Below, one piece after another: positions 44,606 through 51,722 of a DNA stretch of 64,000 bases. How positions within the stretch are numbered: position 1 is the stretch's first letter; each line of letters starts with the position of its first letter. A program made the translations under genes and the position numbers. The notes under the pieces are model-generated. The model did not search any database and was not told where the DNA came from. It saw only the letters and a program-made list of their open reading frames with translations. Origin of the DNA: Rhabdothermincola salaria (lineage in GTDB: Bacteria; Actinomycetota; Acidimicrobiia; Acidimicrobiales; Acidimicrobilacustridaceae); assembly GCF_021246445.1 (NCBI RefSeq), contig NZ_JAJQXW010000004.1, positions 124,001 to 188,000 on the forward strand, read 5' to 3'.

Positions 44606-44695
44606 TCAGCGGGCGAACACGAACAGCTGCAGGGTGGCGGCGATCAAGATGGCGAGCAGGAGCACGCCGAGGGTGATGACGGTGCCGGGCCTCAT
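44606..44695 (-). CDS. 29-residue single-helix membrane microprotein
   Basis: The open frame MRPGTVITLGVLLLAILIAA-then-TLQLFVFAR encodes one transmembrane helix with a basic residue at each end. The ATG overlaps the stop of the SAM-hydrolase gene (ATGA), the coupling seen throughout this genome, which argues it is translated. It is too short for family assignment. A role as a membrane anchor or accessory to the upstream enzyme is possible but unsupported. Confidence 0.55.
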   Translation of the reverse strand: MRPGTVITLGVLLLAILIAATLQLFVFAR

Positions 44696-45579
44696 GGCTG
44701 GGCCTCCTCGCCGCTGACGCGGCGCATGGTGAGGGTGACCGAGGTGGACGTGCCTCGGGCGGTGGTGTCGTCGTCGAGGGCGCGGATGACGACCTGGGAA
44801 CCGGCGACGAGGTCGAGCCGGCCGGCGGCGGAGTCGCGGTCGAGGGCGAGGGCCATCAGCCCGTAGCTGTCGACGATCAGGCCGATCTCGCCGGCCCCGA
44901 CCTCGGCGAAGGTGCGAGCCCGCCGGGCGGTGCGCAGGGTGCCGTCGAGCTCGACGGCCACCTGGTCGTCGTGGCCCTCGAGCTCTTCGGGCTCGACGTT
45001 GAGCTGGGCGTTGCCGTAGCGGTCGACCCACAGGACCTCGGCGATGATCTCGCTGCCCTCCTCGCGAGAGAGGGGCACCAGGCCGGGCATCAGCGACGCC
45101 GGCTCGAGCAGGGGGCCCAGCTCGGTGAGCTCGACGCCGTTGCACAGGTGGGCGGCCGCGGGGGCGAAGACATCGCGACCGTCGAAGGTCGCCGCCCCCG
45201 TGTCGAGGCGGTGCTCGGGCGACACGAGCTCCACCGCCCGGGTGGCGCCCCCGCACATGGCCACCGCGGGGGCGAGCAGGCCGTTGTCGGGGCCGACCAG
45301 CACCGAGGCACCGTCGCCCACCTCGACGGCGATGGGGCGGCGGGTGGTGCCGACCGCGGGGTCGACCACCGCGACCACCACCCCCGGGGCCAGGAAGGGG
45401 ACGCTGCGGGCGAGGGCCAGGGCCCCGGCGCGCACGTCGTAGGGGGCGATGTCGTGGGTGAGGTCGATCACCCGCACGTCGGGGGCGATGGATCGGATGA
45501 CCGAGTGCACGACCCCGACGAACTCGTCGGTGCGGCCGTAGTCGGAGAGGAAGGTGACGGTGTCGAAGGGGGGCGCCAT
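44692..45579 (-). CDS. S-adenosyl-L-methionine hydrolase (adenosine-forming), DUF62 family
   Basis: This 295-residue protein has TFLSDYGRTDEFVGVVHSVI at the start, VIDLTHDIAPYDVRAGALAL near 35, VVVAVVDPAVGTTRRPIAVE near 70 and LVGPDNGLLAPA near 93, with VDRYGNAQLN and IVDSYG in the C-terminal domain. These match the SAM hydroxide adenosyltransferase family, which splits SAM with water into adenosine and methionine. The conserved Asp, Arg and His around DPAVG, RRPIA and LTHD are present. TAGCCT lies 10 nt before the ATG. Confidence 0.9.
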   Translation of the reverse strand: MAPPFDTVTFLSDYGRTDEFVGVVHSVIRSIAPDVRVIDLTHDIAPYDVRAGALALARSVPFLAPGVVVAVVDPAVGTTRRPIAVEVGDGASVLVGPDNGLLAPAVAMCGGATRAVELVSPEHRLDTGAATFDGRDVFAPAAAHLCNGVELTELGPLLEPASLMPGLVPLSREEGSEIIAEVLWVDRYGNAQLNVEPEELEGHDDQVAVELDGTLRTARRARTFAEVGAGEIGLIVDSYGLMALALDRDSAAGRLDLVAGSQVVIRALDDDTTARGTSTSVTLTMRRVSGEEAQP

Positions 45580-45662
45580 GGCGGGGTCGAGGCTACCGGC
45601 GGGCCCGTCGAGGTCCCCAACGGGGGCGGCCCGACGCCCTGGCCGGTCGGGCCCGGCCGGTG

Positions 45663-46451
45663 CTATCGGCCGAGCTCTCTGGAGCGCTCGGTCGCGGCCT
45701 TCACTGCGTCGAGGATGGCCGCCCGCAAGCCGCCGGACTCGAGGGCGTGCAAGCCGGCCGCGGTGGTTCCTCCGGGCGAGGTGACGCCCGCCCGCAGGGC
45801 GGCGGCGTGCTCGTCGCTCGACTCGAGCAACCGGCCCGAGCCCAACAGGGTCTGCACCGCCAGCACCTCGGCCACCTCGCGCGACAGCCCCACCAGGACC
45901 CCGGCCTCGATGAGGCTCTCGGCCACGAGGAAGACGTAGGCCGGGCCCGAACCGGACAGGCCGGTGACGGCGTCGAGCTGCCCCTCCGACACCCGTACGA
46001 CGACACCGACCGCGTCGAGCACCGAGGCCGCCCAGTCCAGGTCGTCGTCGCCCGCACTGATGCCGCCGGCGATGGCCGACGCCCCGGCGCCGACCACCGC
46101 GGGCGTGTTGGGCATGGCCCGCACCACGGCGATGCCCGCACCGAGGGCCGCCTCGAGGGCCCCGGTGGTGACCCCGGCGGCGATGGACAGCACTCGTCGG
46201 GCACCGGCCAGGGCGATCTCCTGCGCGGTCTCGGCTGCGTCGGTGGGCTTCACGGCCAGCACCGCGCCCTCGCAGGCCGTGGGCCGTTCGAGCACGGCCA
46301 CCCCCGGGAACCCCTCGGCCAGGTCGCGCCGTCGGGCGTCGAGACGTTCGACCACGGCCAGCTCGGAGGCCTCGGCCCACCCGGCACCGAGCAAGCCGGC
46401 CAGGAGGGCCTCGCCCATGCGGCCGCCACCGACGATCTGCAGTCTCACCAT
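45663..46451 (-). CDS. proC: pyrroline-5-carboxylate reductase
   Basis: This 262-residue enzyme has the dinucleotide motif IVGGGRMGEALLAGLL at the start, LAVKP near 66, VVRAMPNTPAVVGAGASAI near 110 and the C-terminal GLSGSGPAYVFLVAESLIEAG, VTSPGGTTAAGL. It reduces pyrroline-5-carboxylate to proline with NAD(P)H. TAGCGT ends 8 nt before the ATG, so it is probably leaderless. It is followed 83 bp later by the SAM hydrolase gene on the same strand. Confidence 0.94.
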   Translation of the reverse strand: MVRLQIVGGGRMGEALLAGLLGAGWAEASELAVVERLDARRRDLAEGFPGVAVLERPTACEGAVLAVKPTDAAETAQEIALAGARRVLSIAAGVTTGALEAALGAGIAVVRAMPNTPAVVGAGASAIAGGISAGDDDLDWAASVLDAVGVVVRVSEGQLDAVTGLSGSGPAYVFLVAESLIEAGVLVGLSREVAEVLAVQTLLGSGRLLESSDEHAAALRAGVTSPGGTTAAGLHALESGGLRAAILDAVKAATERSRELGR

Positions 46452-46459
46452 GGTCGCCG

Positions 46460-46465
46460 ACGCTA
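46460..46465 (-). promoter_or_regulatory. -10 hexamer TAGCGT for proC
   Basis: TAGCGT ends 8 nt before the ATG at 46451, the spacing also seen for rex. Confidence 0.5.
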
Positions 46466-46596
46466 CCGTCCGGACCGGGGAGGCCCGGGGCCTTTCCGGT
46501 CAGCGCGGCCGTGCCCGGGACCCGGACCCGTCTTCCCCGATCAGGTCCCGCTCCCGGGCACGCCGCTCACCGTAGGACAGCGCCGGTCCGAGAACA

Positions 46597-46626
46597 AGGA
46601 AAAACATCGAAACAGCACGAGATGTC
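46597..46626 (-). terminator. possible Rho-independent terminator after the YbjN gene
   Basis: On the minus strand GACATC and GATGTT can pair across a 12-nt loop and are followed by TTTTCC, one of the few T-tracts in the window. It lies 25-55 bp past the end of the YbjN gene. The stem is short. Confidence 0.35.
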
Positions 46627-46650
46627 CTCAGGCAGCGGCGCCGAGGCCGG

Positions 46651-47127
46651 TCAGCCCTCGGGGGCGTCCCCGAAGCGGGAGGCGTACCCGATGCGCAGCG
46701 CCGGCAGGAAGCACTGCTCCACGTAGGCGTAGAGCGAGCCCAGGATCCGATCGAGCTCACCGTCGTCGACGGCGTGCACGCCCAGGCTGCCCTCGAGGAA
46801 CACCGCGTCCTCGGCGCCGATGGTGAACGCCGCGCCGGTGAGCTTGTGGTTGCGGCGCAGCAGGTGCTCGTAGAAGGCGGCGTGGTTCTCCTCGGGGGCC
46901 GGCATCACGTAGGTCTCGTAGTGCAGGGTCCGCTGGCGCAGGGTGAACCAGATCGAGAACACGTCCTTGGACTCGCCGAGGACCCGCACGTACCACCGGC
47001 GCTCGCCCGGCTCGCCCCGTTCGACGGCGGCCACCACCGGGTTCTCGTCCAACTGCGCCGCCAGCCACCCGTCGATCAGATCCTCGAGCGCATCGAGGGT
47101 GGCGGGGTCGGCGATCTCGTCGGCCAT
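46651..47127 (-). CDS. YbjN-domain protein
   Basis: This 158-residue protein of the YbjN/SRP-like type III chaperone fold has RRWYVRVLGESKDVFSIWFT, LHYETYVMPAPEENHAAFYE, HLLRRNHKLTGAAFTIGAED and VEQCFLPALRIGY. In mycobacteria and streptomycetes a YbjN gene follows mshA, and the same order occurs here, 29 bp after mshA. The biochemical role is unknown. An AGGGAG site lies 8 nt before the ATG. Confidence 0.87.
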   Translation of the reverse strand: MADEIADPATLDALEDLIDGWLAAQLDENPVVAAVERGEPGERRWYVRVLGESKDVFSIWFTLRQRTLHYETYVMPAPEENHAAFYEHLLRRNHKLTGAAFTIGAEDAVFLEGSLGVHAVDDGELDRILGSLYAYVEQCFLPALRIGYASRFGDAPEG

Positions 47128-47156
47128 GGGAGCTCCCTGGGCGGTGGGCGCTGGCG

Positions 47157-48374
47157 TCAGGTGCAGCTGACGGGAGCGCGGGCGGTGAGGTCGGTGTAGA
47201 GGCGCCGCAGGCGAGCCGCGGTGGTGGACCACGTGTAGTGCCGGGCCCGCTCGGTGGCCGCCCGGCTCATGGCCGCGGCCCGGGCGGGATCGCCGAGGAT
47301 GGCCGCGGCGGCCCGGGCGTAGTCGTGAGGGGACCGGGTCTCGACCAGCGAGCCGGTGACTCCGTCGTCGACGAGGGTCAGCAGCCCCCCGACCGCGGCG
47401 GCCACCACCGGGGTGCCGCACGCCGCCGCCTCCAGGGCCACGAGGCCGAAGGACTCCGAGCGGCTGGGCACGATGCACAGGTCGGCCGCCCGGTAGTAGG
47501 TGGAGAGCAGGTGGTGGGGCTGGGGCTCGACGAAGCGCACCCGCTCGCCGAGGTGGTGCTCGTCGACGAGGGCGAGGGCCTGGGCCATCTCCCGCTCGCC
47601 CTCGGCGCCGCTCGGACCTCCGACCACGACCAGCACCGCATCGGGATGGGCGGCCGAGAGCTCGGCCAACGCCGAGATGGCGACCCCCAGGCCCTTGAGC
47701 GGCTGGATGCGACCGACGAAGAGCAGCACCGGGTGCTCGCCGAGACCGAGCGCGGCGCGCGCCCCCCGACGGTCGCCGGGCGAGAAGAAGGCGTGGTCGA
47801 CACCGGGGGGGACGATCTCGACCCGGCTCGGGTCGGCCCCGTAGAGCTCGACGAGCTGGGCGGCCTCGGCCGTGCCGTTGGCCAAGATGGCATCCGAGCA
47901 CCCGATGACGTCGGTCTCGGCCACCACCCGCCGGTCCGGTTCGAGGTCTCCGGTGTCGGCCTTGACCCGCGCCAGGGTGTGGAACGTGGAGACCAAGGGC
48001 AGCGAGAGCTCGTGCTTGAGTCGGTGCCCGGCCAGGCCCGAGAGCCAGTAGTTGGCGTGGAGGGCATCCGCGCCGTCGCGGCGTTGCAGGTGGTCCCGCA
48101 CGCCGTCGGCGTAGGCGTCGACCACGTCGGGCAGCTGCTCCTTGGCCAGGTCGTACGGACCGGCGTCGACGTGCACCACCCGGAAACCGGGCTCGACGTC
48201 GACGACCTCGGGCAGATCGGGCGACCACCTCCGCACGTAGACCTCGGCGCCCACGCCGGCCTGGGCCAGCGAGGCCACCAGCTCGCGCACGTAGACGTTC
48301 ATGCCGCCGGAGTCACCCGATCCGGGCTGGGCCAGCGGCGACGTGTGCAGCGAGAGGACGGCCAGGGAACGCAC
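47157..48374 (-). CDS. mshA: D-inositol-3-phosphate glycosyltransferase (mycothiol synthesis)
   Basis: This 405-residue GT4 (GT-B) enzyme begins LAVLSLHTSPLAQPGSGDSG-GMNVYVREL, the N-terminal signature of MshA. It has HANYWLSGLAGHRLK, the donor-site VLLFVGRIQPLKG near 217 and the E-x7-E region PSRSESFGLVALEAAACGTP near 308. It joins GlcNAc to inositol-3-phosphate, the first step to mycothiol. The frame extends to 48410, but the GTG at 48374 has TAACGT 7 nt upstream; GTG at 48383 is inside that hexamer. The following YbjN gene is conserved context. Confidence 0.92.
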   Translation of the reverse strand: MRSLAVLSLHTSPLAQPGSGDSGGMNVYVRELVASLAQAGVGAEVYVRRWSPDLPEVVDVEPGFRVVHVDAGPYDLAKEQLPDVVDAYADGVRDHLQRRDGADALHANYWLSGLAGHRLKHELSLPLVSTFHTLARVKADTGDLEPDRRVVAETDVIGCSDAILANGTAEAAQLVELYGADPSRVEIVPPGVDHAFFSPGDRRGARAALGLGEHPVLLFVGRIQPLKGLGVAISALAELSAAHPDAVLVVVGGPSGAEGEREMAQALALVDEHHLGERVRFVEPQPHHLLSTYYRAADLCIVPSRSESFGLVALEAAACGTPVVAAAVGGLLTLVDDGVTGSLVETRSPHDYARAAAAILGDPARAAAMSRAATERARHYTWSTTAARLRRLYTDLTARAPVSCT

Positions 48375-48381
48375 GGAGATC

Positions 48382-48387
48382 ACGTTA
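48382..48387 (-). promoter_or_regulatory. -10 hexamer TAACGT for mshA
   Basis: TAACGT ends 7 nt before the GTG at 48374, indicating a leaderless mshA transcript. Confidence 0.5.
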
Positions 48388-48428
48388 CGAGCGCCGAGAG
48401 CCGGAGCCACACTCCAGGCGGCAGGGGC

Positions 48429-49001
48429 TCACTCCGCCGGGGAGGACAGGGCGCTCTCGACGGTGGCCTCGCCGGAGCGGTAGCGGCGGGCCAACTCGCC
48501 GTTGAGCACGTCGATGGTGCGGTGCAGACGACGCCGGCGGGCCGAGACCTGCCGCTCGAGGGTGTCGAGCTCGGCGGCGAAGGCCACGAGCTCGTCGTCG
48601 GCGGCGGCGGCCACCTCGGCGGTGCGAGTCCCCCCGCGGGTGACCCGCTGCAGCTCGGCGGCCAGCTCGGGATCGATCTCGCTCGGTTCGAGGGCCATGG
48701 GGATGCGGCCGCCGGCCGTGCCGCGGCCACTCTCCGACAGCACCTCACCGAGCCCTTCCACCAGCCCGGCGAGGTCGCGCCGCTCGCCCCCGGCCCGGCT
48801 CTCGAGCTCACCCCGGACGAGGTCGAGGGGGCCTTGCACCAGGCGACGCAGGTAGGACAGCCCGGTCTCGGTGCCCACGGCCGCGTCGCGACGCTGGCGC
48901 AGCTCGACCAGGCTCAGCGCCGGCAGGTCCTCGGCACCGATCCCGTCGAGCTCGAGCGCGCTGTCGCCGTCGGGCGTCGGGGTGTCGTCGGTTCCTGACA
49001 T
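48429..49001 (-). CDS. RsiG-like protein, candidate c-di-GMP-binding anti-sigma factor
   Basis: This 190-residue, mostly helical protein carries the c-di-GMP signature E(X)3S(X)2R(X)3Q(X)3D once exactly, at E45-S49-R52-Q56-D60 (ETGLSYLRRLVQGPLD). A near copy sits in a later helix at E149-S153-R156-H160-D164, with His in place of Gln. RsiG of streptomycetes uses two such motifs on antiparallel helices to bind a c-di-GMP dimer and hold sigma factor WhiG. The middle (residues 68-135) is less conserved. AGGAGAAGG precedes the ATG, and TACAGT lies 50 nt upstream. No sigma-factor gene is adjacent. Confidence 0.75.
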   Translation of the reverse strand: MSGTDDTPTPDGDSALELDGIGAEDLPALSLVELRQRRDAAVGTETGLSYLRRLVQGPLDLVRGELESRAGGERRDLAGLVEGLGEVLSESGRGTAGGRIPMALEPSEIDPELAAELQRVTRGGTRTAEVAAAADDELVAFAAELDTLERQVSARRRRLHRTIDVLNGELARRYRSGEATVESALSSPAE

Positions 49002-49226
49002 CGACCTTCTCCTGGCCTCGGGTGACGCGGCGCGGGGCGCCCGACGGCGTCACTGTAGGGCACCCTGCCGCCGCGATCAGCCCCCTCGCGACATCTTGCT
49101 CCCGAACGCGTAGCTGTCGGGAAAGGGCGTCACCTGTGAGCGCTCAAACCCGACAGGTTGGTCAGAGGGGGCGTGCATCGGCACCAGCTCACCGGCAGGT
49201 GGGCGACGGGAGCGCCAGCGACCCGC

Positions 49227-49269
49227 CCACACCGCGTCCCGACGAGCGCAGCGAGGAGGGCGCCATGGA
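49227..49269. repeat. dispersed intergenic repeat, copy B
   Basis: It matches 31088-31129. GACATCTTGCTCC at 49090-49102 likewise matches 30942-30954, so both intergenic regions share two blocks in the same order. Apart from the promoter of the RsiG-like gene, no gene is visible in 49002-49274. Confidence 0.8.
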
Positions 49270-49274
49270 CAGGG

Positions 49275-50129
49275 TCAGCCCAGGTAGCCCCACAGCATCC
49301 ACGCCCACGCCGGCCCGGCGACGAGCCACGCGTCGAGGCGCCGCAGACCGGGACCACCCGCCGCCGCCGACGGCACCAGGGCCGAACCGAGGAAGGTCCC
49401 CAGAGGAGCCGCGGCGGCCACCATGCCGCCGAACACCCACGCCGCCTGGCTGTCGAAGGGGCCGAGCTGGAACACCGAGAGGGCGAAGGTGAGCACCGCG
49501 ACGGCCGCCATCCCGGAGAGCGGCCCCTCGATGGGGGTGCTGGCCCCGGTGCCCACCAGGTAGTCGCCCGCCTCGTAGGCGCTGACGAGGACCAACAGCA
49601 CCACGAAGCTGACCGTGTCGGTGCGGGCCACCAGCACCGCCGCCGCGGCCCCCACCCCGGTGAAGAAGCCGCTGCGCAGGGTCACCCCGGCCACGGCCAG
49701 GACGACGGGACGGCCACGACGGGGGCGACCACGGGTGAAGAGCACGGCGGTGACCAGGCAGGCCACCACCGAGAGCAGCGCGACGAGCCCCACGAAGGCG
49801 ATGCCGAAGCCGGCGGCCAGGGGCAGCGCCGCACCGACGAGGCCCGACGCCAGTTGCACCGGCCGACGGTGGACCCGCCGCCACGCGGCTGCGGTCTGCA
49901 ACCCGGCCGCCCCCGCCACCAGGGCGAAGAGCACGGCGAGAGGCACCAGGCCGCCGATAGTGGCCACGAGGGCGACCAGGAACCACACGACCCCGAGACG
50001 ACCTCGCGGCCCGCCGATGGGCTCGCCCGACACCAGCCGATCGGCCCACGAGCCGGGTGATCGATCGCTGGCGGGCGGCGCCTTGGCCGATGCGGGGGTC
50101 GCAGCCCGCCGGCGCGGGGCCGTGGTCAC
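49275..50129 (-). CDS. polytopic membrane protein (weakly CdsA-like)
   Basis: This 284-residue protein has a polar N-terminus of about 45 residues and then seven or eight hydrophobic helices. A loop with YEAGDYLVGTGASTPIEGPL and a C-terminal AWVFGGMVAAAAPLGTFLGS recall phosphatidate cytidylyltransferases. The full CDP-diglyceride synthase signature is not evident, so the function is left open. The GTG at 50129 overlaps the stop of the MoaD-like gene (GTGA), so the two are coupled. Confidence 0.65.
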   Translation of the reverse strand: MTTAPRRRAATPASAKAPPASDRSPGSWADRLVSGEPIGGPRGRLGVVWFLVALVATIGGLVPLAVLFALVAGAAGLQTAAAWRRVHRRPVQLASGLVGAALPLAAGFGIAFVGLVALLSVVACLVTAVLFTRGRPRRGRPVVLAVAGVTLRSGFFTGVGAAAAVLVARTDTVSFVVLLVLVSAYEAGDYLVGTGASTPIEGPLSGMAAVAVLTFALSVFQLGPFDSQAAWVFGGMVAAAAPLGTFLGSALVPSAAAGGPGLRRLDAWLVAGPAWAWMLWGYLG

Positions 50130-50386
50130 CGCGCTCCCGCAGTCGGCCCGCAACCACCCGACACCGGTGGCAGCACGGCCACCTCGTCGGCCGGTCCGAC
50201 GGGGTGATCGACCTCGGCGGGCTCGCCGTTGCACCAGACCCGGCTGTTCTCGACCACGGCGGCGAAGTCCGGGCCGTAGGCGGCTACGGCGGCGGCCAGC
50301 ACGTCGCCCACGGTGTCGCCCGCCATCTCGGCGCGAGCGGCTCCGGCCGCGTCGCGGGCAGCGGCGAAGAGACGAAGGTGGGCCAC
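50126..50386 (-). CDS. MoaD/ThiS-family sulfur-carrier-like protein with C-terminal tail
   Basis: This 86-residue ubiquitin-like protein has LRLFAAARDAAG at the start and VWCNGEPAEVDHPVGPADEVAVLPPVSGG at the end of the fold. MoaD proteins normally terminate in Gly-Gly, which is activated by adenylation and thiocarboxylation. Here eight more residues (CGPTAGAR) follow the GG. They could be removed by a protease, as in CysO-like systems, or the carrier role could be lost. TAGCAT 6 nt upstream of the GTG indicates a leaderless start. Confidence 0.8.
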   Translation of the reverse strand: MAHLRLFAAARDAAGAARAEMAGDTVGDVLAAAVAAYGPDFAAVVENSRVWCNGEPAEVDHPVGPADEVAVLPPVSGGCGPTAGAR

Positions 50387-50392
50387 GCCGAG

Positions 50393-50398
50393 ATGCTA
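50393..50398 (-). promoter_or_regulatory. -10 hexamer TAGCAT for the MoaD-like gene
   Basis: TAGCAT ends 6 nt before the GTG at 50386. Confidence 0.5.
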
Positions 50399-50459
50399 GG
50401 CGTGGCTTGCGGTCGACCCGAAGCCCCGGGGGCGCACCAGGGCTGTCGCGAGCGGCGAG

Positions 50460-50465
50460 TACCGT
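50460..50465 (+). promoter_or_regulatory. -10 hexamer TACCGT for the histidine phosphatase gene
   Basis: TACCGT ends 8 nt before the ATG at 50474. Together with the divergent MoaD hexamer it leaves only about 60 bp for two promoters. Confidence 0.5.
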
Positions 50466-50473
50466 CGGACCCG

Positions 50474-51064
50474 ATGACCCAGATGCTCCTCGTCCGTCAC
50501 GGCCAATCGGAGTGGAACGCCCTCGGCCGCTGGCAGGGGCGGGCCGATCCGCCCCTCACCGACCTCGGCCGGCAGCAGGCCTTCCACGCCAGCGCCCGCA
50601 TCGGCTCGGTCGACGTCGTGTGCGCCTCGCCGCTGCAACGCGCCCTCGACACCGCCCGCATCATCTCCGAGCAGATCGGGGTCGGGCCGGTGGTGGTCGA
50701 GGCCGACCTGGCCGAGCGCGATGCCGGCCAGTGGCAGGGCCTCACCCGCGCCGAGATCGAGGACGGCTGGCCCGGCTTCCTCGACACCGGTCGGCGTCCG
50801 GAGGGCTACGAGGACCAGGACACCCTCGTCGTGCGGGTGCACGGCGCCCTGGGCCGCATCGCCGCCGAGTACGAGGGCGCCGAGGTCCTGGTGCTCACCC
50901 ACGGCGGCGTCATCAACGCGGTGGAGCACGACTCCGGGCTCCCGTGGGAGCGCATGCCCAACCTCGGTGGCCGCTGGGTCACCCACCACGGCGACCGGCT
51001 GACGGTCGGCGATCGACTGGTCCTCGTCGACGACGACGAGCTCACCGTCCCCAGCCAGATCTGA
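50474..51064 (+). CDS. histidine phosphatase (phosphoglycerate-mutase superfamily)
   Basis: This 196-residue protein carries the phosphoacceptor motif LLVRHGQSEWNALGRWQGRAD at residues 5-25 (His9), SPLQRALDTARI with the second Arg, AERDAGQWQGLTRAEIEDGW with Glu, and the second catalytic His in VLTHGGVINAV. Length and pattern suit a cofactor-independent phosphatase of the GpmB/CobC/Rv3214 type more than glycolytic dPGM. The substrate cannot be assigned. Confidence 0.88.
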   Translation: MTQMLLVRHGQSEWNALGRWQGRADPPLTDLGRQQAFHASARIGSVDVVCASPLQRALDTARIISEQIGVGPVVVEADLAERDAGQWQGLTRAEIEDGWPGFLDTGRRPEGYEDQDTLVVRVHGALGRIAAEYEGAEVLVLTHGGVINAVEHDSGLPWERMPNLGGRWVTHHGDRLTVGDRLVLVDDDELTVPSQI

Positions 51065-51082
51065 TCCTGGGAGGTGGCCGAG

Positions 51083-51709
51083 GTGGCCGTCCCGTTCCAC
51101 GAGTACCCCGTCGAGGTCGTCCGCAGCGCCCGACGTCGCAAGACCGTCGGCGCCGAGATCGTCGAAGGACGGATCCGCTTGCGGGTGCCCGCCGACAGCA
51201 CCGACGACGAGGTCGCCGCGTGGGCGGCCCACTTCGCCCAGCGCTTCCAGCGCCGCTACGGCCGCGGCGGCCGATCCGGGCACACCGGCGACGCCGACCT
51301 CCAGGCCCGCGCCGACACGCTGGCCCGCCGCTACGACCTGCCGCGAGCCACCTCGGTGCGTTGGGTGACCAACCAGCGGCGTCGGTGGGGATCGTGCACC
51401 CCGGCCACCGGCGAGATCCGTCTGTCCCACCGGCTCCAGCCGTGGCCGACGTTCGTCGCCGACAGCGTGCTCGTGCACGAGCTGGCCCACCTGGTCGAGC
51501 CCAACCACTCCAAGGCGTTCCGGGCCCTCGAGGCCCGCTACCCGCTGCTCGAACGCGCCAACGGGTTCCTGCTGGCCCAGGCCTACGGCGCCCCGACGAT
51601 CACCGACGGTCCGGCGCCGCAGTGGTGCGACGCCGACGAACCCGATGCCGTCGACGCCCCGGACGACGGCGAGTGCCACGGTCCGGGCGCCACCACCCTC
51701 TTCGGGTGA
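51083..51709 (+). CDS. YgjP-like (DUF45) metallopeptidase-fold protein
   Basis: This 208-residue protein has RRRKTVGAEIVEGRIRLRVP at the start, VRWVTNQRRRWGSCTPATGEIRLSHRL in the middle, and the zinc motif VHELAHLVEPNHSKAFRALE (HExxH...H). This is the pattern of the YgjP/WLM-like family often annotated as M48-type. The GTG at 51083 was chosen over one at 51074 because GGGAGG lies 8 nt before it. A Cys/Asp-rich tail ends the protein. The target is unknown. Confidence 0.85.
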   Translation: MAVPFHEYPVEVVRSARRRKTVGAEIVEGRIRLRVPADSTDDEVAAWAAHFAQRFQRRYGRGGRSGHTGDADLQARADTLARRYDLPRATSVRWVTNQRRRWGSCTPATGEIRLSHRLQPWPTFVADSVLVHELAHLVEPNHSKAFRALEARYPLLERANGFLLAQAYGAPTITDGPAPQWCDADEPDAVDAPDDGECHGPGATTLFG

Positions 51710-51722
51710 GGCGGCCGCTCGC

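Noticed and set aside
49158-50060. 300-codon plus-strand open frame opposite the polytopic membrane protein
   Set aside because: Its composition is extreme (His, Gly, Arg, Gln-rich), whereas the minus strand encodes regular transmembrane helices and is coupled to the MoaD-like gene.
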